Shown here: piece after piece, positions 5,642 to 11,390 of the stretch | How positions within the stretch are numbered: position 1 is the stretch's first letter | Layout: every line of letters begins with the position of its first letter | Source of the DNA: Candidatus Nitrosopolaris rasttigaisensis | GTDB taxonomy: Archaea > Thermoproteota > Nitrososphaeria > Nitrososphaerales > Nitrososphaeraceae | Length of the DNA: 11,390 bases | Assembly (NCBI GenBank): GCA_933226995.1 | Contig: CAKOFP010000284.1 | Span: 1-11,390 of the forward strand | Reading direction: 5' to 3' | The notes under the pieces: generated by a model | The model's database searches: none | The model's input: only the letters and a program-made list of their open reading frames with translations | What the model was told of the DNA's origin: nothing | Made by a program: the position numbers and the translations under genes

Positions 5642-6538
5642 ATGAATTTTTTTGACTCCTATCAGCGTGCGGGCAAGATCGCATCTGAAGTACGTGAAAG
5701 GGCTCGGAAAAAATATCACGTAGGAATCACTGTGTTTCGTATCTGCGAAACAATAGAAGCTGAAATACGAGAGAGGGGGGGTACACCCGCATTTCCAGTC
5801 AATGTTAGCCTGAATGACATCGCCGCTCATTATACTGCGGAACCTAATGATATACTGGAAGTGAAGGATCGCGATATTTTGAAAATCGATATCGGAGTAC
5901 AGGTTGATGGATATATTGCAGATACGGCTGTTACCGTGTGCTATGATCCGAAGTCCGATGCATTGGTGAAGGTTGCCGAAATGGCCTTAAATGAAGCAGT
6001 CAAGGTGACTAAGGCTGACACCAAATCTAATGAGATAGGGGCCGTTATCGAGAGTACGATAGTTAAACACGGCTTCAAACCGATCCAAAACTTGAGCGGC
6101 CATTCTTTGGAACGTTATACTATTCATGCTGGTAGGTCAATACCTAACATTAAAACCATCGGTCCTTCGTTTAGCTTGTCTTCCAACCAAGCCTACGCTG
6201 TAGAACCATTCGTCACAACTAAAGATGGCCAAGGCGTAGTATACGAAGGTAAAGTGCGCAACATTTTCAGCATAACTTCTCGCAAACCGTCGAAGAACCA
6301 AGAGGCCGACATTTTCTTAGATCAGTTGTGGAATAAATTTAAAACATTGCCTTTCGCCATTAGGTGGATTACTGATTTATACGATGAACCAAAGGCCCGT
6401 CAGTTGATAGAAGTTTTAGTGAGGAAAAGAAATGTGCACGCGTATCCCATTCTAGTAGAAGGTAATCGAAAGCTCGTTTCTCAGGCAGAACATACCTTGA
6501 TTCCATCTAGCAACTTTACTTACGTCACGACGCTCTGA
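5642..6538 (+). CDS. map: Methionine aminopeptidase, type II
   Basis: A 298-residue archaeal type II methionine aminopeptidase, which removes the N-terminal methionine of new proteins in the cytosol. The five metal ligands are visible as D83 (KIDIGVQ), D94 (YIADTAV), H154 (SGHSLERY), E188 (AVEPF) and E283 (QAEHT). These follow the P. furiosus enzyme (D82, D93, H153, E187, E280) closely. H63 (AAHY) and H162 (IHAG) match the substrate-binding histidines. The insert of about 65 residues between E188 and E283 is the helical domain that defines type II. Length agrees with the archaeal family (about 295). It is divergent from tRNA-Pro and converges on the zinc-ribbon gene with a 20-bp gap containing a hairpin. 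Confidence 0.97.
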   Translation: MNFFDSYQRAGKIASEVRERARKKYHVGITVFRICETIEAEIRERGGTPAFPVNVSLNDIAAHYTAEPNDILEVKDRDILKIDIGVQVDGYIADTAVTVCYDPKSDALVKVAEMALNEAVKVTKADTKSNEIGAVIESTIVKHGFKPIQNLSGHSLERYTIHAGRSIPNIKTIGPSFSLSSNQAYAVEPFVTTKDGQGVVYEGKVRNIFSITSRKPSKNQEADIFLDQLWNKFKTLPFAIRWITDLYDEPKARQLIEVLVRKRNVHAYPILVEGNRKLVSQAEHTLIPSSNFTYVTTL

Positions 6539-6547
6539 GAGGGGCGT
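6530..6547 (+). terminator. Hairpin at the map stop codon, possible terminator
   Basis: ACGCTCT (6530-6536) can pair with GGGGCGT (6541-6547) around a GAGA tetraloop, with two G-T pairs, followed by TTTG. The stem includes the map stop codon (TGA 6536-6538). It sits in the 20-bp gap between two convergent genes, so it may mark the 3' ends of both. The T run is short, so terminator function is tentative. Confidence 0.3.
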
Positions 6548-6558
6548 TTGCTCGCTAT

Positions 6559-6774
6559 CTATCTTTCGGATTTCTTTTCTTTTTCTGCAGGATATTCGCC
6601 ATATATTGCAGTAGTAATGGCAATTCCAGAGCATGCTTTGCAGGTTGAACCTGATTTATAGATGTAGTCGCCATCTAGAAAGTTCCTCTTAATTTTGTGA
6701 TTGCAATTTTGACATGTCTCCTCTGTGTAAATTATAGGACTATTGCCCTTCCTTTTTCTCTCAAAAAATAACAC
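6559..6774 (-). CDS. Small zinc-ribbon protein downstream of DUF1512 gene
   Basis: A 71-residue protein with two C-x2-C pairs, C21/C24 (ETCQNCNHK) and C45/C48 (STCKACSG), separated by 20 residues: a zinc-ribbon layout. The N-terminus is basic (ERKRKG) and the C-terminus charged (AEKEKKSER). No membrane segment and no recognised family. The GTG start directly abuts the TAA of the DUF1512 gene (TAAGTG), so the two are translated from one mRNA and probably coupled. AGGAC about 10 bases upstream could act as a weak ribosome binding site. The tight spacing suggests a functional link with the DUF1512 protein. It converges on map. Confidence 0.75.
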   Translation of the reverse strand: MLFFERKRKGNSPIIYTEETCQNCNHKIKRNFLDGDYIYKSGSTCKACSGIAITTAIYGEYPAEKEKKSER

Positions 6775-7914
6775 TTATTGTCCTACCCCCGCCGTATTAC
6801 CAACGCCGATAACTAGAATAGAATCGCCTTCCAGCGTTTTATCTTCGATGACTGCGGAGACGGTATTAATTAACTTATCAAAAGAATCAGAAATCTCTTT
6901 TCTCATCACTGTGATCGCATCCTGGACCGATTGTTTAACTATTATTGCATATATCGGGATACTGAATTTAGTTGCGACATCTTCTATCTGGTACCTTTCG
7001 ACTCCTATACCGCCTATAGCAGAGCCTACGCCCTCAGCTATCGCGCCTGTCTTTTCTCCTTCTAGCTTCAAGGCAGCATCTATCATTATGATAGCATCTA
7101 TCCTTAGACCTAGTTCTGCAACCAATCGGTAAACTGCTTCGCCAGGACGCCCGACGCTCCCAGCAGGTCCTTCAGCCTTGAGCATATACAATTTTCTTCC
7201 CAGACGAACCTCTTCGCTATATACCGTTTCTCTAGCGATTGTTTTTTTTTCTTTTCCAAGCATCATTCTTCCGACTACCATCGGACCAATGCCATCTCCT
7301 ATCGGTAGTCCCTTCTTAAATGCGCTTATTGCGCTTTCTAAGGCCTCTGCTTCTTGTAACAGTAAAGGCATTACCATTTGCAGTTGTACAAGTACGAACA
7401 TACCAGTCGTCCGTTTTCCCATCAGATAAAAGTGCCTCACGATCTTGTAAATCATATTTAGAGCGGTGGCGGCCTCCAGAATATTCTCTATGCGTGAAGC
7501 CTGCCATTCTGTCATACCTTCCGCCATCCTCTTGATTTCCGATCGTATTCGTTCATCCTTGATTCTCATCACATGATCAAGTTTTCGAATGATGCCTTGG
7601 GGATCAAGGTCTACTGGCATAATTGCAAAATACTCAAGGAATTTGTCGATTCTCTCGCTTGGGTCAGCAGTAGGCGTAATCGAGGTTTTGATGTAATCAA
7701 TTACTTCCTTCCTGGCCGTCTCTTTCATAGTTTTTAATCTAGTCAGTGATTTTGATACGTCACCCAATATCATCCATGCCTGAAATTTCTGTCCGTATAT
7801 CATTAATACTATAATGGGTGCAAACCACAGAATATACACTAAAGGACTATTATTGGAATCAAAACCGCCAGGTCCGAAGAGACCTCCTAATAGTAGAACC
7901 GGAACCGTAAGCAT
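6775..7914 (-). CDS. DUF1512 family archaeal membrane-anchored protein
   Basis: A 379-residue protein that I recognise as the archaeal DUF1512 family, of unknown function. An N-terminal glycine-rich stretch (LLLGGLFGPGG) is followed by one membrane segment at about residues 25-41 (LVYILWFAPIIVLMIYG). A long helical, charged region follows (about 45-200). Then come glycine-rich, nucleotide-fold-like segments: LPIGDGIGPMVVGRMM (203-218), AEGPAGSVGRPGEAVYR (247-263), AIAEGVGSAIGGIGVERY (291-308), and the extreme C-terminus ILVIGVGNTAGVGQ. These look like the conserved core, but no known catalytic motif is identified. It starts at ATG 7914 and is the first gene of a two-gene unit with the zinc-ribbon protein. 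It is divergent from the small membrane protein at 8093. Confidence 0.9.
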   Translation of the reverse strand: MLTVPVLLLGGLFGPGGFDSNNSPLVYILWFAPIIVLMIYGQKFQAWMILGDVSKSLTRLKTMKETARKEVIDYIKTSITPTADPSERIDKFLEYFAIMPVDLDPQGIIRKLDHVMRIKDERIRSEIKRMAEGMTEWQASRIENILEAATALNMIYKIVRHFYLMGKRTTGMFVLVQLQMVMPLLLQEAEALESAISAFKKGLPIGDGIGPMVVGRMMLGKEKKTIARETVYSEEVRLGRKLYMLKAEGPAGSVGRPGEAVYRLVAELGLRIDAIIMIDAALKLEGEKTGAIAEGVGSAIGGIGVERYQIEDVATKFSIPIYAIIVKQSVQDAITVMRKEISDSFDKLINTVSAVIEDKTLEGDSILVIGVGNTAGVGQ

Positions 7915-7993
7915 TGTTTATAGTCTATTCCATGCTGAATGGATTTTCTGCCCAATTAAAGGTTACTTTGTAAATGGCTTTCGCTGTTCAATA

Positions 7994-8019
7994 GCTAACG
8001 CCACTGGATAGCGTTAAGC
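7994..8019. repeat. Imperfect inverted repeat in the divergent DUF1512/lhr spacer
   Basis: GCTAACGC (7994-8001) and GCGTTAAGC (8011-8019) pair with one bulged base around a 9-bp centre. It lies in the 178-bp spacer between the divergent DUF1512 and small-membrane-protein genes, about 35 bp upstream of the latter's TATA region. That is a suitable place for a regulator site; the rest of the spacer shows nothing else clear. Confidence 0.35.
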
Positions 8020-8054
8020 AAATATCACCTAAATGAATTCGTCGAAGGCAAAAA

Positions 8055-8070
8055 GTATATGTATTTATTG
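8055..8070 (+). promoter_or_regulatory. TATA region for the small membrane protein-lhr transcript
   Basis: The A/T-rich string GTATATGTATTTATTG precedes ATG 8093; its TTTATT part is centred about 27 bp before it, predicting a leaderless mRNA. No separate promoter is seen in front of lhr. Confidence 0.45.
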
Positions 8071-8092
8071 ATCAGTAGAGCAAAAAGTTATC

Positions 8093-8275
8093 ATGGTAGC
8101 CGGTGCAATTCCAAATTTCGATACTTTTGTATGGATTTCTGTCGGGCTTTTTATAGTAGGCCTGATCGGCACAATGGTTTATGAAAGGTCCAGTTCGAAA
8201 GCGAAACGTCAGCAACCTCAACCACAATCACAAAGACAGCCAGGGCATCCAGGAACAAATACTGACATTGAATGA
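8093..8275 (+). CDS. Small single-pass membrane protein, function unknown
   Basis: A 60-residue protein with a single hydrophobic segment at about residues 12-29 (FVWISVGLFIVGLIGTMV). It is followed by basic residues (ERSSSKAKR) and a glutamine/proline-rich hydrophilic tail. The positive charge after the segment suggests that the tail is cytoplasmic. There is no cysteine, no signal-peptidase-like site and no recognised family. It is supported by a leaderless promoter arrangement at ATG 8093. Its end overlaps the likely TTG start of lhr by 8 bp (TTGAATGA), which implies one transcript and possible translational coupling. Confidence 0.65.
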   Translation: MVAGAIPNFDTFVWISVGLFIVGLIGTMVYERSSSKAKRQQPQPQSQRQPGHPGTNTDIE

Positions 8276-11012
8276 AAATGATTCAATAGAACAGTTATTA
8301 GCCCAAAAATTCAGGAAAGAAGGATTCGAATCTCTCACAACTATCCAGCAAAAAGCCTTGCCAATTATGGCTAGGAGGATCAATTGCCTTTTAGTTGCAC
8401 CTACTGGTGCTGGCAAAACAGAGGCTGCTGTCATACCAGTGGTCACCATGTTGTCGACTAGCGCCAGACCCCCAGACAAAATTCGAGCAGTCTACATCAC
8501 TCCGTTACGGGCGCTGAATAACGATGTATTCAGAAGAATTGTCAGATACGCTGAATCGGAAAATATGCGAGTGCAAATTAGACACGGTGACACTACAACT
8601 AGGGATAAGAAAAAAATTGTAGAATCGCCTCCGGATATCCTCATTACTACACCGGAATCCCTTGGCGTGGTTCTTTCAAGTGAGAGAATGCTCCTAGCAC
8701 TGCAGAATCTCGAGTGGATTATAATCGATGAGGTTCATGAGCTCATTGCTAATGAACGCGGCGCACACTTGTCAATTGGACTAGAGAGGCTACAAGCGGC
8801 TAGCTTGGAACGTGTTACCAGAATTGGCTTGTCAGCTACAGTTGGAAATTTAGCGGAAGCCGGAAAATTCGTTTCCGGAACTCACAGAAAACATGCCGTC
8901 CTTGTAGACAGATCGGGTAGAGAATATGATATTCGTTTGGAATACATCCAGGGGTCGTTTACTAACGTGGCCCATTTTATCATAGAATATATCGTATCAA
9001 ACAAAATAAGTGGGTCTGTTTTGATATTTACCAATACAAGAGACGAAGCGGAGTACCTAGCTACGGTCTTGAAAAATCAAAGTGAAGTGAAAGTCGATGT
9101 TCATCATGGCTCGTTATCCAGAGAAATGCGGCAGGAAACAGAACAGAGACTAAGAGTAGGTGATGCGGGTGTCATAGTCTGTACCTCGTCCTTAGAACTT
9201 GGATTGGACATTGGTTCCATAGATCTCGTGATGCATTATGGATCCCCTCGACAGGTTTCAAAGTTAGTACAAAGGGTCGGCCGAAGCAGGCACAGGCAAA
9301 CTAGCCACGCAAAGGGACTGATTGTAACAAACAACGCTGACGATGAATTAGAAGCATTAGCAATAATTCGAAGAATGAAAAGGGGTTCGATTGAGGAACA
9401 AACGATGCATGTCAACGCGCTTGATGTCGTGGCTCATCATTTAGTGGGTCTGTGTCTGCAGAATAAGGGCATGGTTGAACTCCCAAAGGCATTTGATCTG
9501 ATAACGAGAGCATACCCGTTCAGTCGCACTAGCATTTATGACTTAGAAAGCTGCGTTGAGATTCTTGACAACAATGGAATAATCAAATTTGATAGAGAGG
9601 CAGGTACGTACCGCCGGAGAATTAAGGCTTACCGGTATTACTTCGATAATCTTTCCATGATTCCTCATGTGCTAAAATTCGAAGTCATCGATACAATAAC
9701 TAAACGAAAGGTAGGAACACTCGACCAGCAATTTGTAGAAGACTACGCTGAAAAGGGGAATGTTTTCGTTCTTAAGGGTTCCCAGTGGAGAATTATTTCG
9801 ATCGACGAGAAAAGAATGCTAGTCAACGTGGAACCTCTGCGTGGGGTTGCAATAAACGTTCCGTACTGGGTGGGCGAAATGATCCCAGTAGACTACACGA
9901 CCGCGCAAGAAGTAGGCACTGTACGTCGGCATGCAATGAGAAGCATACTCAAACTTTCCAATCATGCCTTACAAAATAGTGTAAATGCTCTAGGAGTGAT
10001 ACCCGATTCGAATAACATTGTGGTCGAAAGCTGTATTTCGAAAAACACACTCGTCGTTCATTCAATGTTTGGTACCAAAGTTAATAACACCATAGCTACT
10101 CTTCTTTCTACTATTCTATCTTCACAGCTCGGCTACATCGTCGAGACTAGATCAGACCCTTATAGAATTATGCTAACGTCAAATGCCAGAATAGGAAAAG
10201 CCCACATAGAAAGCGTTTTTAGAGATTCATATGAATTTGAGTCTGTCATTATTGCTTCATTCGCGGGTACTCATGTCATGAACTGGAAGGTATGGGCAGT
10301 CGCAAAGAGATTCGGAATGATTAATAGAGATGTCTTATACGACAAGAAAGTTGCCCGTCTGATATACGAAAGGTATTCGAAGACACCGATAAGTAAGGAA
10401 TCAATAAGAGAGCTAATGCACGACAAATACGACGTCGAAAAAACAACAAAAGTTTTCCAGAGCTTACAGACTGGATGTTGCCGTATACATTGGATTGAAG
10501 TAACTGACTTTTCGGACTTGGCACAACCAATACTTGAACACCATGCAAAATTTTCTGCAAACCCATTAAGCGTTGAAAGAGGGATCATTGAACTCGTAAA
10601 AGAAAGACTAGAAAAAACTAAGCACAAACTGATTTGCATACGCTGTGCAAAGTGGGAGAGAACAATCGATACCGTACAAATACCTGAAAAGTTATTTTGT
10701 CCACTCTGCCGATCGAGGTTGATTACCGCAACCTTCTGGTCTGATAATGAGCTAACAAAGATTATTTCGAAGAGACTAAATGGAAGTAAGTTACAGCCTG
10801 AAGAGGAGCACCGATTCGATCGTGCATGGAAAGTTGCCTCACTTATCAACAATTTTGGCAAGAAGGCGCTGATAGTATTGGCAGGTTACGGAGTAGGTGC
10901 CGATGCCGCGGCTCGTATCCTTCGAAATTATATCGACGATGAGGGAATTTACAAGAGTGTGTATGAGGCTGAGAAGCAGTATGTGCTGACCCGCGGGTTC
11001 TGGAACGACTAA
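8268..11012 (+). CDS. lhr: Lhr-type superfamily 2 ATP-dependent helicase
   Basis: A 914-residue (from TTG 8268) SF2 helicase of the archaeal Lhr group, a 3'-5' nucleic-acid translocase linked to DNA repair or RNA processing. Motifs in order: I APTGAGKT (44-51), Ia TPLRALNND (78-86), II DEVH (154-157), III SAT (189-191), IV LIFTNTRDEAE (252-262), V TSSLELGLDIG (306-316), VI QRVGRSRHR (335-343). A winged-helix and Lhr-specific region follows, with PYWVGEMIP near 532-540. Near the C-terminus is a zinc-binding pair, C790-x2-C793 and C811-x2-C814, a feature I associate with the archaeal aLhr1 branch. An ATG at 8181 is in frame and would add 29 residues, but those bases also encode the tail of the small membrane protein and the added sequence looks non-homologous, so TTG 8268 is preferred. 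No frameshift or missing motif is seen. Confidence 0.95.
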   Translation: MNENDSIEQLLAQKFRKEGFESLTTIQQKALPIMARRINCLLVAPTGAGKTEAAVIPVVTMLSTSARPPDKIRAVYITPLRALNNDVFRRIVRYAESENMRVQIRHGDTTTRDKKKIVESPPDILITTPESLGVVLSSERMLLALQNLEWIIIDEVHELIANERGAHLSIGLERLQAASLERVTRIGLSATVGNLAEAGKFVSGTHRKHAVLVDRSGREYDIRLEYIQGSFTNVAHFIIEYIVSNKISGSVLIFTNTRDEAEYLATVLKNQSEVKVDVHHGSLSREMRQETEQRLRVGDAGVIVCTSSLELGLDIGSIDLVMHYGSPRQVSKLVQRVGRSRHRQTSHAKGLIVTNNADDELEALAIIRRMKRGSIEEQTMHVNALDVVAHHLVGLCLQNKGMVELPKAFDLITRAYPFSRTSIYDLESCVEILDNNGIIKFDREAGTYRRRIKAYRYYFDNLSMIPHVLKFEVIDTITKRKVGTLDQQFVEDYAEKGNVFVLKGSQWRIISIDEKRMLVNVEPLRGVAINVPYWVGEMIPVDYTTAQEVGTVRRHAMRSILKLSNHALQNSVNALGVIPDSNNIVVESCISKNTLVVHSMFGTKVNNTIATLLSTILSSQLGYIVETRSDPYRIMLTSNARIGKAHIESVFRDSYEFESVIIASFAGTHVMNWKVWAVAKRFGMINRDVLYDKKVARLIYERYSKTPISKESIRELMHDKYDVEKTTKVFQSLQTGCCRIHWIEVTDFSDLAQPILEHHAKFSANPLSVERGIIELVKERLEKTKHKLICIRCAKWERTIDTVQIPEKLFCPLCRSRLITATFWSDNELTKIISKRLNGSKLQPEEEHRFDRAWKVASLINNFGKKALIVLAGYGVGADAAARILRNYIDDEGIYKSVYEAEKQYVLTRGFWND

Positions 11013-11040
11013 TTCAGCCTAGGAGCTAGTTATGTTACGA

Positions 11041-11390
11041 TTACGTAATTTTGACTAGAGAAGAGTCCGGCTTTAATGTAAGCTCCGTTTTGCCACTCAT
11101 CCCTTTAGTTCCTGTCGCGCCCAGGACTCGTATCCGGTCACCTACTACCAGGTTGGCCACAGAAGAACTTTGCTGGCGCCAGCCTACTAGTCGAGTTTCC
11201 CCAGTATCGTCTCCAATCAATGTGTCGCTTACGGTAACTAATTCACCGTTTTTAGTATTTACTTCGGTCATATTTGGAGATTGTAAAACGATCGCCTCTA
11301 AAATGTAAGGAGAGTCTGAGATTTCAACGTCTTTGATTTTTGATTCGAACACCGACATTTTTGGAAACGACGCTTCGTCCTCGATTACCC
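11041..11390 (-). CDS. RPA-like OB-fold single-stranded DNA-binding protein, C-terminal part
   Basis: The frame is open from the right edge of the window to the TAA at 11041-11043, giving about 115 residues. It contains one OB-fold of replication protein A type: YILEAIVLQSP, then VSDTLIGDDTGETRLVGWR, then LVVGDRIRVLGATGTKG. The D-D-T-G-E-x-x-L-V-G-W pattern is the hallmark of archaeal RPA OB domains that bind single-stranded DNA. Archaeal RPA proteins usually contain several such domains, so this is probably the last one. ATG 11358 is present, but the frame continues upstream (EDEASFPK), so I treat it as internal; a stand-alone 105-residue OB protein starting there is less likely but possible. 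It converges on lhr with a 28-bp gap. Confidence 0.8.
   Translation of the reverse strand, partial: VIEDEASFPKMSVFESKIKDVEISDSPYILEAIVLQSPNMTEVNTKNGELVTVSDTLIGDDTGETRLVGWRQQSSSVANLVVGDRIRVLGATGTKGMSGKTELTLKPDSSLVKIT

Noticed and set aside
6743..7132. 129-codon open frame antisense to the DUF1512 gene
   Set aside because: Serine/threonine/isoleucine-rich low-information translation that is the mirror of the DUF1512 coding strand.
9274..9283. 10-bp match GGGTCGGCCG to the tRNA-Pro 3' end (5461-5470), a possible attachment-site repeat
   Set aside because: It encodes part of helicase motif VI in lhr, the match stops after 10 bp, and there is no integrase or mobile cargo between the copies. It is a chance match.
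10271..10861. 196-codon open frame antisense to lhr
   Set aside because: It has no recognisable motif or promoter and lies wholly over the conserved lhr C-terminal coding sequence, so it is a shadow.
11040..11049. 10-bp palindrome ATTACGTAAT at the stop of the RPA-like gene
   Set aside because: It is short, lies at a convergent 3' junction and overlaps a stop codon; no regulatory role is suggested.
1..11390. CRISPR array, insertion sequence, prophage or other mobile element
   Set aside because: No regularly spaced repeats, transposase, integrase or terminal inverted repeats with target duplications were seen.

Overview
The window looks like chromosomal DNA of an archaeon, most probably a member of the Thaumarchaeota (Nitrososphaeria). 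The archaeal assignment rests on an Sm-like (LSm) protein followed by ribosomal protein eL37, a type II methionine aminopeptidase, a DUF1512 protein, an Lhr helicase with a DEVH box, an RPA-type OB-fold protein, and TATA boxes placed about 27-31 bp before the start codons of mostly leaderless genes. The phylum is an inference from the look of the proteins; no database search was run. Several genes appear to use TTG as start codon. There is no insertion sequence, integrase, CRISPR array or phage gene, so this is mostly ordinary housekeeping chromosome with several small uncharacterised genes.

Layout. Positions 1-252 hold the end of a creatininase-family hydrolase. An LSm-eL37 pair (303-724) follows, probably one transcript. 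Next come a membrane-anchored coiled-coil protein of unknown function (834-1625) and ribose-5-phosphate isomerase A (1728-2423), all on the plus strand. On the minus strand lie a dihydropyrimidinase/hydantoinase-like amidohydrolase (2456-3886), convergent with rpiA, and upstream of it a thioredoxin-fold peroxiredoxin-like protein (3968-4519). Divergent from the latter is a small zinc-ribbon protein (4642-4869).

The stretch 4870-5641 is the least conventional part. It has about 360 bp without a convincing gene. Then, on the minus strand, come a 57-codon gene for a ribbon-helix-helix/antitoxin-like protein (5227-5400) and tRNA-Pro(UGG) (5459-5532). The methionine aminopeptidase gene map (5642-6538) diverges from the tRNA. 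It converges on a two-gene minus-strand unit: a DUF1512 membrane protein (6775-7914) whose stop codon directly abuts a small zinc-ribbon protein (6559-6774).

The final block is a plus-strand pair: a 60-residue single-pass membrane protein (8093-8275) overlapping the start of a large Lhr-type SF2 helicase (to 11012). The window closes with the C-terminal part of an RPA-like OB-fold protein on the minus strand (11041-11390), convergent with lhr.

The recognisable genes cover RNA binding and translation (LSm, eL37, tRNA-Pro, MetAP), pentose phosphate metabolism (rpiA), nucleic-acid repair and processing (Lhr, RPA-like) and hydrolytic or redox metabolism. I see no clear new multi-gene defence or metabolic system. 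The best leads are the orphan RHH-like gene beside the tRNA, the tiny membrane protein coupled to lhr, the DUF1512/zinc-ribbon unit, the unknown coiled-coil membrane protein, and palindromes or inverted repeats at several promoters.
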